Origin: Achromobacter deleyi
GTDB taxonomy: Bacteria; Pseudomonadota; Gammaproteobacteria; Burkholderiales; Burkholderiaceae_B
Reading direction: 5' to 3'
Assembly: GCF_902859705.1 (NCBI RefSeq)
Contig: NZ_CADIJO010000012.1
Location: 124,001-188,000, forward strand
DNA: 64,000 bases
Part shown: positions 32,099 through 40,252 of the stretch, in pieces
Position numbering within the stretch: position 1 is the first letter of the stretch
Layout of the letters: each line of letters begins with the position of its first letter
Notes under the pieces: model-generated
Database searches by the model: none
What the model saw: only the letters and a program-made list of their open reading frames with translations
What the model was told of the DNA's origin: nothing
Program-made: the position numbers and the translations under genes

Positions 32099-34386
32099 TG
32101 CTAGAGAAGCTCAACCCTGAACAACGCGCCGCAGTAACGTTAGAACCGCAGCACGCCCTGGTCCTGGCCGGGGCGGGCAGCGGGAAGACCCGGGTGCTCA
32201 CCACCCGCATGGCCTGGCTGATTCAAACCGGCCAGGCTTCGCCTTTTGGGCTTCTGGCGGTCACGTTCACCAACAAGGCTGCCCGCGAAATGCTGGCGCG
32301 CATGTCGGCCATCCTGCCGATCGATACGCGCGGCCTCTGGATCGGCACCTTCCACGGCCTGTGCAACCGCATGCTGCGCGCGCACCATCGCGATGCCGGC
32401 CTGCCGCAGACCTTCCAGATCCTCGACGTCACCGATCAGCTGGCCGCCATCAAGCGCCTGATGAAGGCCAACGGCGTCGACGACGAGAAGTATCCGCCGC
32501 GTGACGTGCAGCGCTTCATCAACGGCGCCAAGGAAGAAGGCCTGCGTCCCAACGACGTCGAAGCCTACGATGCCCACCGCCGCCGCCTGATCGAGATCTA
32601 CCAGCTCTACGAAGCCCAATGCCAACGCGAAGGCGTGGTCGACTTCGCCGAGCTGCTGCTGCGTGCCTACGAATTGCTGTCGCGCAATGCGCCGGTGCGC
32701 GAGCACTACCAGCGCCGTTTCCGCCACATCCTGGTCGACGAGTTCCAGGACACCAACACGCTGCAGTACAAGTGGCTGCGTCTGTTGGCCGGCGGCGGCG
32801 CGGCGATCTTCGCCGTGGGTGACGACGACCAGTCCATTTACGCGTTCCGCGGTGCCAACGTCGGCAACATGTCCGACTTCGAGCGCGATTACGCGCACGG
32901 CACCGTCATCCGCCTTGAGCAGAACTACCGTTCGTACGGCCACATCCTGGATTCGGCCAACGCGCTCATCGGCCACAACAGCGGTCGCCTGGGCAAGAAC
33001 CTCTGGACCGACCAGGGCGAAGGCGAACCGGTGCGCGTCATCGAACAGCCTTCCGACGGCATGGAAGCCCAATGGATCGTGGACGAAATCCGTTCGCTGA
33101 TCCACGAAGGCAGCCTGCGCCGCGAGATCGCCGTGCTGTATCGCAGCAACGCGCAATCGCGCGTGATCGAACACGCCATCTTCTCGGCCGGCATTCCCTA
33201 CAAGGTCTACGGCGGCCTGCGCTTTTTCGAGCGCCAGGAAATCAAGCACGCGCTGGCCTACCTGCGCCTGATGGCCAATCCGCACGACGATACGTCCTGG
33301 ATGCGGGTGGTCAATTTCCCCACGCGCGGCATTGGCGCGCGCACGCTCGAACAACTGGCCGACGCGGCCCGCGCGCACGATTGCAGCCTGTACGCGGCGG
33401 TGGCCATGGTGGCGGGCAAGGGCGGGTCGAACCTGGCCCAGTTTGCGCAGCTGATCCATCGCCTGATCGAAGAGACGCGTGACCTGCCGCTGCCCGAAAT
33501 GGTCGAGCACATGCTCGAAACCAGCGGCTTGAATGCCCATTACAAGGCCGAACGCGAAGGCGCCGAGCGGCTGGAAAACTTGAACGAACTGATCACCGCC
33601 GCGGCGGTGTTCGCGTCCGAGGAAAACTACGACAGCCTGCCGGCCGGCGTGCCGCCCGCGCAGGACACCTCGTCCACCTTGATGCCGGGCGTGGTCGATG
33701 CGCCGCCGGTCGTGGCCGACACCATGACGCCGCTGGCGGCATTCCTGTCGCACGCGGCCCTGGAAGCCGGCGACAACCAGGCCCAGCAGGGCCAGGACGC
33801 CGTGCAGCTCATGACCGTGCACGCCGCCAAGGGCCTGGAATTCGACGCGGTCTTCATCACCGGCCTCGAAGAAGGGCTGTTCCCCCACGAGAACAGCATT
33901 CTTGAACAGTCCGGCCTGGAAGAAGAACGCCGCCTGATGTACGTGGCGATCACCCGTGCGCGCCAGCGCCTGTACATCAGCCTGGCGCAAAGCCGCATGC
34001 TGCATGGCCAGACGCGCTACGCCATGCGGTCGCGCTTCCTGGATGAAATTCCCGAGCAGCACCTGAAATGGCTGTCGCCCAAGGCCGGCCTCGCGCCGGT
34101 CAGCAGCACGGGCGCGGGCTGGAACGGCAATCGCGGCGATGCCTTTGGCCGCAAGCCCACCAACACCATTGCGCCGCGTCAACCGCGCGGCACGGCCACC
34201 GGTGTCACCGTGGGCGACAAGCAGTATCGTGTGGGGCAGGGTGTCCATCACGCCCGTTTTGGTGATGGCACGATCATCGGCCTGAGCGGTGCAGGGCAGG
34301 ACGCGCAGGCTGAAATCCAGTTCCGCGATGTGGGCGCCAAGACCCTGGCGCTGGGCATCGCCAAGCTTGATATTGTTCAAGGTTGA
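32095..34386 (+). CDS. uvrD: UvrD/Rep-type ATP-dependent DNA helicase
   Basis: This 763-residue superfamily-1A 3'-5' DNA helicase is probably UvrD (helicase II), acting in nucleotide excision and mismatch repair. Motif I is GAGSGKT (26-32), motif Ia is VTFTNKAAREM, motif II is LVDEFQDTN, motif III is VGDDDQSIYAFRGA, motif IV is LEQNYRSYGHIL, motif V is LMTVHAAKGLEFDAVF and motif VI is YVAITRARQRLY. The C-terminus has the UvrD-like VGQGVHHARFGDGTIIGLSG Tudor-like segment, which contacts RNA polymerase in E. coli UvrD. Two ATG codons in a row (32095, 32098) overlap the desaturase stop. Rep or PcrA naming is an alternative. Confidence 0.93.
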   Translation: MMLEKLNPEQRAAVTLEPQHALVLAGAGSGKTRVLTTRMAWLIQTGQASPFGLLAVTFTNKAAREMLARMSAILPIDTRGLWIGTFHGLCNRMLRAHHRDAGLPQTFQILDVTDQLAAIKRLMKANGVDDEKYPPRDVQRFINGAKEEGLRPNDVEAYDAHRRRLIEIYQLYEAQCQREGVVDFAELLLRAYELLSRNAPVREHYQRRFRHILVDEFQDTNTLQYKWLRLLAGGGAAIFAVGDDDQSIYAFRGANVGNMSDFERDYAHGTVIRLEQNYRSYGHILDSANALIGHNSGRLGKNLWTDQGEGEPVRVIEQPSDGMEAQWIVDEIRSLIHEGSLRREIAVLYRSNAQSRVIEHAIFSAGIPYKVYGGLRFFERQEIKHALAYLRLMANPHDDTSWMRVVNFPTRGIGARTLEQLADAARAHDCSLYAAVAMVAGKGGSNLAQFAQLIHRLIEETRDLPLPEMVEHMLETSGLNAHYKAEREGAERLENLNELITAAAVFASEENYDSLPAGVPPAQDTSSTLMPGVVDAPPVVADTMTPLAAFLSHAALEAGDNQAQQGQDAVQLMTVHAAKGLEFDAVFITGLEEGLFPHENSILEQSGLEEERRLMYVAITRARQRLYISLAQSRMLHGQTRYAMRSRFLDEIPEQHLKWLSPKAGLAPVSSTGAGWNGNRGDAFGRKPTNTIAPRQPRGTATGVTVGDKQYRVGQGVHHARFGDGTIIGLSGAGQDAQAEIQFRDVGAKTLALGIAKLDIVQG

Positions 34387-34393
34387 CAAAGAC

Positions 34394-34699
34394 ATGGCCA
34401 AAGACGATTCCCCGAAAGCCGAACTCTCGGCGCTGCGCGCCGAGGTCGACGAAATCGATCAGCAGATCATCCTGCTGCTGGGTGTGCGGTTCCGCTGCAC
34501 GGACATGATCGGCGAGCTCAAGCAAGCCCACGACATGGACCTGGTGGACCCGGTGCGCGAAGACCAGCAGGTTCAGCGCATCCGCCGCCTGGCCGAAGAG
34601 GCCGGCGTGCCGCCCGCGCTGGCCGAAACCATTCTGCGGGAAGTGATCGACACCGTCGTCGATCACCATACCCGTCTGCGTGAGCGTCCTTATTCGTGA
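34394..34699 (+). CDS. Chorismate mutase type II (AroQ class)
   Basis: This 101-residue all-helical protein of the AroQ class converts chorismate to prephenate for Phe and Tyr synthesis; the related PchB group acts as isochorismate-pyruvate lyase. Family features are LRAEVDEIDQQIILLLGVRFRCTDMIGELK (N-terminal helix with Arg and Asp), DPVREDQQVQRIRRLAEEAGVP, and ETILREVIDTVVDHH. It starts seven bases after uvrD and ends at a strong terminator, so it probably shares the desaturase-uvrD transcript. It is a single-domain protein, with no prephenate dehydratase fusion. Confidence 0.88.
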   Translation: MAKDDSPKAELSALRAEVDEIDQQIILLLGVRFRCTDMIGELKQAHDMDLVDPVREDQQVQRIRRLAEEAGVPPALAETILREVIDTVVDHHTRLRERPYS

Positions 34700-34715
34700 T
34701 CCGGCATGCTTGCTC

Positions 34716-34749
34716 AAAAACGGCGTCCACCTCGGACGCCGTTTTTTTT
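34716..34749. terminator. Bidirectional intrinsic terminator
   Basis: AAAAACGGCGTCC and GGACGCCGTTTTT enclose ACCTC, with T residues running to 34749, where they overlap the TAA of the convergent MauG-like gene. Confidence 0.93.
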
Positions 34750-35986
34750 ACAGCACCTTCAAGAACGCCAGCAGCGCATCGATCTCATCCGGACTCAGGT
34801 CCAGCGGCTTGATGTGCGCCGACTTGCGCGGCGCATACGGATCGGGCGGGTTGTCCGGCGCCGGTTCGCGGCCCATGCCGGCGTTGTACATGCGCAGCAG
34901 TCCCTTCAGGTCCGGAAACAGGCCGTTGTGCATCCACGGCCCGGCGCGCGAGACATTGCGCAGGCTGGGCGTGCGGAACTTGCCCAGGTCGTCGAGTTCG
35001 CGCGTGGCTTCGAAGCGCCCCAAGTCCTGGTTGCGGCGGCCGTAGAACGACAGGCCGATGTTGTGGAACTGGTGGTCCGTCAGCAGCGGGCCGCTGTGGC
35101 AGTTCATGCAGCGGGCCTTCGTACGAAACAGATGCAGGCCGCGTAGTTCCGTATCATCCAGCGCATCGGGCTTGCCGGCCAGGAATGCATCGAATCGCGT
35201 GGGCTCGGGCCGTAGCGACGCGACGAACGCCGCCAGCGCGCGCGCCAGGCGGTCCGCATCCACGGGCGACGGCGGCGCGGGGGTGGCGTCAGGCGCCGCA
35301 GCAGATGCCGCAGCGGGTGCCGCGTCAGGTGCCGCGCCGAATGCCGCCAGGAACAGCGGCGGATAGGCCTCCGTCTGCCGCAGCCGCGCCACTGCGCCGG
35401 CCGCGTCATGGTTCATTTCATGCGGGTCGTGCAGCGGCCCCATGACCTGTTCCTTCAGGCTGGCCGCGCGCCCATCCCAGAACAGGCGCGGGGCGAATGG
35501 CGCGGCCAGGAGCGGCGTGGAACGACGCCGGCCCATCAGCTTGTCTTCGCCCACCGCCAGCGCCAGGCCATCCGTGAAGGCGCGCTGCGGCAGGTGACAG
35601 GACGCACAGGACACCTGACCCTTGCGCGACAGGCGGGTATCGAAGAACAGCATCTGGCCCAACGTCACGACCGGCGCACGCGCCACGTCGGCCGCCAGTT
35701 CCGCCTGGCCCGGGTTCGCGGCTGTCCAGCTCAACGGCAGATCGGATGCAGGCGGTACCGCCGCCCATTCCGTCCAGCGCACGCCCGGGTCGATGGTGGG
35801 CGCCGGCCACGTAGCGGCGGGTCCGGCGTAGCGGAACCGCAGGCAGGCGGCGTCTGCGCCTGTCGCGTTGCGGCAGGCGGGCGCGACAGTCAATGGAGCA
35901 GCCCCCGGCGGCTCGGCGCCCTGCGCGGCGCTGGCCAGCGCCAGCGCCGCGCCCGCCATCAGAAGCGATAGCCGACTTGCAGCCAT
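34748..35986 (-). CDS. MauG-like di-heme cytochrome c peroxidase family protein
   Basis: This 412-residue periplasmic protein has signal peptide MAASRLSLLMAGAALALASAAQGA. Two covalent heme sites are visible, CASCH (127-131) and CMNCH (293-297), in the di-heme peroxidase fold. After the second heme, GPWMHNGLFPDLKGLLRMYNAG has Tyr367 where classical CCPs have a Met ligand; this pattern is typical of MauG and MbnH-type proteins, which oxidise amino acid side chains through high-valent heme. An Ala/Pro-rich insert lies at about 219-241, and the ~110-residue N-terminal extension is unusual. The start overlaps the end of the TonB receptor gene by 28 bases, so it belongs to the fecIR-receptor operon. 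Confidence 0.85.
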   Translation of the reverse strand: MAASRLSLLMAGAALALASAAQGAEPPGAAPLTVAPACRNATGADAACLRFRYAGPAATWPAPTIDPGVRWTEWAAVPPASDLPLSWTAANPGQAELAADVARAPVVTLGQMLFFDTRLSRKGQVSCASCHLPQRAFTDGLALAVGEDKLMGRRRSTPLLAAPFAPRLFWDGRAASLKEQVMGPLHDPHEMNHDAAGAVARLRQTEAYPPLFLAAFGAAPDAAPAAASAAAPDATPAPPSPVDADRLARALAAFVASLRPEPTRFDAFLAGKPDALDDTELRGLHLFRTKARCMNCHSGPLLTDHQFHNIGLSFYGRRNQDLGRFEATRELDDLGKFRTPSLRNVSRAGPWMHNGLFPDLKGLLRMYNAGMGREPAPDNPPDPYAPRKSAHIKPLDLSPDEIDALLAFLKVL

Positions 35987-38595
35987 AGCTCGCGTCCCGA
36001 TTGGAAAGTGCTGCGGTTGGTCTTCAGGTTGGGATTGCTGGCCGTCACCGCGGGCATGCGGTTCAGCACGTTCAATACCTCGACCGTGAATTCCAGGTTG
36101 CGGGCGAATGTGGGTTGCCAGGCCAGCTTGGTGTCCCAGGTCCAGTACGACGGCAGTTCACCGGATTCGAAGCGGTCCAGGTAGTAGGGCTTGGGGCCCA
36201 CGCCGACATAGATGGTGGCATCGCGCTTGCTGCGCCAATTGACCATGTTGCTCCAGGTGAGCCCGGCGCGGGGCCACGCGCCGATCAGCGTCATCGTGGC
36301 GACCTGCGGCTGGTAGAAGGTGCTGGGCGGCAAGTCGATGGCGCGGATCTGCGAACCGTTGTAGATCACGTAGTCGTCCGGCGCGCGGGCGTCCGCGGTG
36401 TAGCCTTCGACCAGGTCGGCGTTGGTCTTGCGCTTTTGCCAGCTCCACGAGGCCTGCATGTTCCAGCGCGTCTCGCCCAGGCGCCAGGGTTCCAGCATGC
36501 GCAGCGTCAGGCTGACGCCGTCCGTGGTGGACAGGCCGTCGTTGGTGTACTTGTAGCCGTCGCGTTCGTTGCCGGTCTTGGTCCATTGGTCGCGGCCGTT
36601 GCGGTGCACGTAGCTCAAAGTGCCTTCCAGTCCTGCCATGCGCTGGCGCAACGACACGGCCCATTCGTCGTCGTAGGGCAGGCGCAGGCCCTGGTATTCG
36701 ACGAAGTACTCCTTGTTGCCATCGGCCACCGGCTTGCCCTTGGCATCCAGCACCTGCTTGCGCAGGCGGCTGCGCTCGGCTTCCAGCGCGGTTTCCAGCA
36801 CTTCGCCGCCGTAGTAGCGCGACCAGCCGGCGCTGAGCAGTGTGTCGCCCGAGCCGAACAGGTCCCAGTCCAGGCGGGTGCGCGGCGAGAGGTTGGTGTT
36901 GCCCAGGAAGGTCTCGCGGTCGTAGCGCACGCCGGCATCCAGCGCCAGGCGCTGCCATTCGATGCGATCGGACAGGTACAGGCTGGCCATGTCGTAATTC
37001 ACGTTCACGGTGCCGGGCAGATAGCGGACCTTGCTGAAATCCTGGTATTTACCGTTGGCGCTGTAGGCGCGGCGATAGGAATAGGTTTCCTGGTAGCGCT
37101 TGAAGGCCGCATCGATATGCTGGATTTCCGTACCGGCGTACAGGCTGTGCGTGAAGACGCCCGTGCGCACCGGGTCCAGGTCGATGCGGCCCTTGAGCGT
37201 CCAGGTATCCTGCTGCGTCTGTTCGCGGCCGAAGCCGCCGGCGGTGTATTGCGGCAACCGGTAAGGCTGGTACGTGACCAGTTCGTTGCCGACCGATGTG
37301 CGGTTGCTCATCGAACGGTCCCAGCCGGCCTGCAACGTGAAGCGGCCGCCCTGGAACAGGTGATCGACATTGCCGCTGACACCGCGCGCGCCGTGATTGT
37401 TGTCCCAGCGGGTGTTGCGGAACAGGTCGCTGGCCAGCGTCTCGTGCCGGTCGCTGTATTTCAGCGTCAGGTCGGCGATGGTGTCGGCGCTGGCGCGCAC
37501 GCTGAACTTGCCCAGGAAGTTGTCGATGCGGTCCTGGTAGCGGTCCTGTCCGGGCAGGGGCTGGCCCTTGTCGTCCACGCCCATGTTCCAGCGCGTGATG
37601 TCCGATTCGCGGCGCGACATTGCCAGCACCGCACCCGTTTTCTCGTTGAACGCAATGTCGCCCACGGCGGAATAGAAGCGCTTCTTCCATTCCGGCGAGT
37701 AGCCGGGCTTACCTTGCGCCCAGCTGTTCTCGTCGCCTTCCGACACCTGTTGCTGCGTCATCTTCGACGTGTTCCAGCGGTAGTCCAGGTTCAGGTGGTT
37801 CTCGCCGGAAAAACGCCGCAGCCGCGCGTCGACCACGCCGCCGGTAAAGCGCCCGTATTCCACCGGCACGAAGCTGTCGTGCACGCGCACTTCGTCGAGC
37901 AGGCTGGTGTCCACGAAGTACGACTGCGGATTGCTGGGGACGTTGCCGACCTGCAGGTTCAGGTTCTTGCTGGCCGGATCCACGCGGTTGGTTGCGTCCA
38001 TGCCGTCGATCTGGAACAGGTTCTGGTAGGGGCTGGAGCCGTGGAAGGAAATGTCTTCCACGTTCAGCGAGCCGCGATTCTGCGAGCCCGCCGCGCCGGG
38101 ATTGGTGCGCACCGCGGGGTGGGTGGCCAGCAAGGTGCTCAGGTCGCGGTTCGACGACGGCGTTTCGGCGATTTCCTCGCGGCCGTAGACGCGTTCGCCG
38201 ACTTGTTCGCCATAGACCCGCACGGCTTCCAGCCGCAACGCCGAGAATTGGCTGGTCTTGTCCACGAAGACGATGTAGCGGCCCGGGCCGTCTGCGCGCA
38301 GCGCCAGGCCGGACCCTGCCAGCAGCTTGTCCAGCGCCAGCAGGGCCGAATACTCGCCTTGCAGTGCGGGCGCGATCTTGCCAGCCACGGCGGCGGGCGG
38401 GAACGAGATTTCCAACCCGGCCTGGCGACCCAGCGCCAGCAAGGCATCGCCCAGCGGCTGGGCGGGAAGGTCGTACGAGGTCGCGCGGGCCGGGGGTTGT
38501 GCGGCGACAGGCGCTGCGAGCGCCAGCGCGGCGCAAAGGATGGCGGCCGAAGCGCCTGCCAGGCGCCGTGCGCCGCCGTCAGAGGGGAAAGCCAT
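35959..38595 (-). CDS. TonB-dependent transducing receptor with STN domain
   Basis: This 878-residue outer-membrane receptor starts with a signal peptide and an STN signalling domain (about 38-108: YDLPAQPLGDALLALGRQAGLEISF and LDKLLAGSGLALRADGPGRYIV in outline). A plug follows (EEIAETPSSNRDLSTLLATHP, SFHGSSPYQNLFQIDGMDATN) and then a beta-barrel ending in aromatic WLQVGYRF. The STN domain marks it as a cell-surface signalling receptor that talks to FecR across the periplasm. fecI and fecR lie just upstream on the same strand, and a weak Fur-like site lies 85 bases before its start. The ligand is unknown: a ferric siderophore or another metal chelate. Confidence 0.9.
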   Translation of the reverse strand: MAFPSDGGARRLAGASAAILCAALALAAPVAAQPPARATSYDLPAQPLGDALLALGRQAGLEISFPPAAVAGKIAPALQGEYSALLALDKLLAGSGLALRADGPGRYIVFVDKTSQFSALRLEAVRVYGEQVGERVYGREEIAETPSSNRDLSTLLATHPAVRTNPGAAGSQNRGSLNVEDISFHGSSPYQNLFQIDGMDATNRVDPASKNLNLQVGNVPSNPQSYFVDTSLLDEVRVHDSFVPVEYGRFTGGVVDARLRRFSGENHLNLDYRWNTSKMTQQQVSEGDENSWAQGKPGYSPEWKKRFYSAVGDIAFNEKTGAVLAMSRRESDITRWNMGVDDKGQPLPGQDRYQDRIDNFLGKFSVRASADTIADLTLKYSDRHETLASDLFRNTRWDNNHGARGVSGNVDHLFQGGRFTLQAGWDRSMSNRTSVGNELVTYQPYRLPQYTAGGFGREQTQQDTWTLKGRIDLDPVRTGVFTHSLYAGTEIQHIDAAFKRYQETYSYRRAYSANGKYQDFSKVRYLPGTVNVNYDMASLYLSDRIEWQRLALDAGVRYDRETFLGNTNLSPRTRLDWDLFGSGDTLLSAGWSRYYGGEVLETALEAERSRLRKQVLDAKGKPVADGNKEYFVEYQGLRLPYDDEWAVSLRQRMAGLEGTLSYVHRNGRDQWTKTGNERDGYKYTNDGLSTTDGVSLTLRMLEPWRLGETRWNMQASWSWQKRKTNADLVEGYTADARAPDDYVIYNGSQIRAIDLPPSTFYQPQVATMTLIGAWPRAGLTWSNMVNWRSKRDATIYVGVGPKPYYLDRFESGELPSYWTWDTKLAWQPTFARNLEFTVEVLNVLNRMPAVTASNPNLKTNRSTFQSGRELWLQVGYRF

Positions 38596-38676
38596 GGATA
38601 CGTCCCAAGCTGTGTTGATGTCAGCCGTAGGACGTGGCGACGCCGTGTTTACCTCAGTGCCAGATCGATGAATAAT

Positions 38677-38691
38677 TTATATCGATTCTCA
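38677..38691. promoter_or_regulatory. Weak Fur-like site upstream of the receptor gene
   Basis: On the minus strand, TGAGAAT-C-GATATAA matches 10 of 14 positions of the 7-1-7 Fur consensus by my count. It lies in the AT-rich gap between fecR and the receptor gene, where a FecI-dependent promoter would also be expected. Confidence 0.4.
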
Positions 38692-38713
38692 TTTACTGAT
38701 TGGTGTGCGCACG

Positions 38714-39649
38714 TCAACGCAGGATCAGCAGGCCCGGCAGGTCCGTGATGCGCACCGGCGTCTGTGCCAACAGCAGGTCCAGCGCCCGCTTGGGGTTGGC
38801 GATATTGGCGGTGCCGGACACGCGGGTGCGCCGCGCCGCGTCACCCATGACCACGATGTGCTTGCCTGTGTAGCGCGCCAATTGCGCGGCGGCGTCGGGC
38901 AGCAGCGCATTGTTGAACGCCAGCAGGCCCTGGCTCCAGCCGGGCGCGTTTTCCTTGGGCGCGTCACCACGGAGGATGCCGGCAGGCGAGACGGTGGCTT
39001 CCTGCCCCGGGTCCAGGATCAGCGATTGGCCATCGGCGCAGGCCAGGCATTGCACCGCCACACGGTGCTGATAGACGGTGATGCGGGTGCCGGCCGGCTC
39101 GCGCGCCACGGTGTAGCGGGTGCCCAGCGCGCTCGCCGAGGCGTCGGGCGTGGCCACCGTGAACGCGGGGCCATCGGCAACGCGCGGCGCGGCATTGAAC
39201 AGCGCCTGGCCGGCCAGCAAGCGCACTTCGCGCTTGTCCGGGCCGAAGTCGACCGCAATGGCGGAATGCGCGTCCAGCACGGCGGTGGACCCGTCGGGCA
39301 GCGCCACGCGCAGCACTTCGGCGCCGCTGGCGTAATCGGCCCCGGGATGAAAATCCCGCAGCGTATGCCAGGCGATGCCGGTGGCCGCCAGCAGCGCCAA
39401 CGCCAGGACCGTACGCCGCTTGCGGGCCGGCCGTGGCGGCGCCAGCTTGCCGCGGTCGATCTCGCCCATGCGGCGCCACACCCGTGCCAGCCGGTCGTAT
39501 GCCGCGGCATGGCTGGGGTCGGCCTGGTACCAGGCATCGAATTCGGCCTGGGTCTGGGCGTCCAGTGTTTGCCCGCTGGCGCGGACCACCCAGCGCGAGG
39601 CCTCGTCATTGGCGGCCTGCGGCCCGCGAACGGACGACGCGGTGCTCAT
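38714..39649 (-). CDS. FecR-family anti-sigma / sigma regulator
   Basis: This 311-residue inner-membrane regulator relays the receptor's signal to the ECF sigma factor. The N-terminal cytoplasmic anti-sigma segment (DUF4880-like: DEASRWVVRASG... FDAWYQADPSHAAAYDRLARVW) is followed by one transmembrane helix at about 81-98 (TVLALALLAATGIAWHTL). The periplasmic FecR domain follows, with LPDGSTAVLDAHSAIAVDF and RLLAGQALFNA. The ATG at 39649 overlaps the sigma gene by ATGA. The last ~80 residues resemble an STN fold (LAFNNALLPDAAAQLARYTG), as in many FecR proteins. Confidence 0.92.
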   Translation of the reverse strand: MSTASSVRGPQAANDEASRWVVRASGQTLDAQTQAEFDAWYQADPSHAAAYDRLARVWRRMGEIDRGKLAPPRPARKRRTVLALALLAATGIAWHTLRDFHPGADYASGAEVLRVALPDGSTAVLDAHSAIAVDFGPDKREVRLLAGQALFNAAPRVADGPAFTVATPDASASALGTRYTVAREPAGTRITVYQHRVAVQCLACADGQSLILDPGQEATVSPAGILRGDAPKENAPGWSQGLLAFNNALLPDAAAQLARYTGKHIVVMGDAARRTRVSGTANIANPKRALDLLLAQTPVRITDLPGLLILR

Positions 39650-40131
39650 GCCAGCGCCTGGTCGCAAGCCAGCAGGATGCGCATCATGTGTTTTTCCACC
39701 GCGCTGACCGAGATCGCGAACCGCTCGGCAATGGCGCGATAGGTCAGGCCATCGTGTCGGTGCAGCACGAACACATCCAGGCTGCGGCGCGGCTGGGCGA
39801 GCAACGCGGCTTCCAGCCGGCGCAGCAATTGATTGGCGGCGGCCACATCCAGCGTGTCGGCTTCGAAGGCAGGGGGCTGCGCGGCAGCGTAGTCGGCGAC
39901 GGCGGTCAGTTCGCGGCCGCGGCGCCGGTGCCAGTCGGTGGCGATGTTGGCGGCGACCCGGAAGACGTAGGCGCGGTCATTGTCCGGGCGGGTCTTGTCC
40001 TTGAACTCGGCCAGCTTGATCCAGGTGTCCTGGGCGCAGTCCTGGGCCACATCGCGGGACCCGGTGCGCAGCGAAAGAAAACCCAGCACCTCGCGGTAGT
40101 GGCGAAGAAATACATCGGTAAGCGAAGACAT
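39646..40131 (-). CDS. FecI-type ECF RNA polymerase sigma factor
   Basis: This 161-residue extracytoplasmic-function sigma factor is of the iron-signalling FecI group. Region 2 is at about 8-65 (FLRHYREVLGFLSLRTGSRDVAQDCAQDTW, then AYVFRVAANIATDWHRRRGR) and region 4 at about 105-155 (LDVFVLHRHDGLTYRAIAERFAISVSAVEKHMMRIL). It is first in the operon, 50 bases downstream of a strong Fur box, so it should be made when iron is low and activated by the receptor through FecR. Expected target: the promoter of the receptor gene. Confidence 0.93.
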   Translation of the reverse strand: MSSLTDVFLRHYREVLGFLSLRTGSRDVAQDCAQDTWIKLAEFKDKTRPDNDRAYVFRVAANIATDWHRRRGRELTAVADYAAAQPPAFEADTLDVAAANQLLRRLEAALLAQPRRSLDVFVLHRHDGLTYRAIAERFAISVSAVEKHMMRILLACDQALA

Positions 40132-40181
40132 GTCGCTGACGCCAGGCGCCAGATAGAGTCAAATTCGCAACCAATTATAAA

Positions 40182-40196
40182 TGATAACTATTATTA
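40182..40196. promoter_or_regulatory. Fur box upstream of fecI-type gene
   Basis: TGATAAC-T-ATTATTA matches 12 of 14 positions of the 7-1-7 Fur consensus by my count. It lies in an AT-rich stretch 50-65 bases before the sigma factor start. Iron-dependent repression of the whole operon is the natural reading. Confidence 0.75.
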
Positions 40197-40224
40197 TTAC
40201 TAGACGATTGCCGGCGTGGGCAAG

Positions 40225-40249
40225 CGGTGGGCGGCCTGGCCGCCCACCG
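40225..40249 (-). other. GC hairpin after the yheS-type gene
   Basis: CGGTGGGCGG (40225-40234) and CCGCCCACCG (40240-40249) form a 10-bp stem four bases after the ABC-F gene stop (minus strand). A T-run is lacking, so it is at best a weak terminator for the dapC-to-yheS operon. Confidence 0.5.
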
Positions 40250-40252
40250 TGA

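Noticed and set aside
34748-35986. Classical cytochrome c peroxidase CcpA
   Set aside because: The two heme motifs fit, but the distal-ligand position appears to be Tyr367 rather than Met and the operon is iron-signalling, so a MauG-like call is preferred.
36001-38748. Plus-strand open frame of 915 codons opposite the TonB receptor
   Set aside because: Same reason: codon-bias shadow of the receptor gene, with repetitive Val/His/Gln/Gly composition and no recognisable motif.
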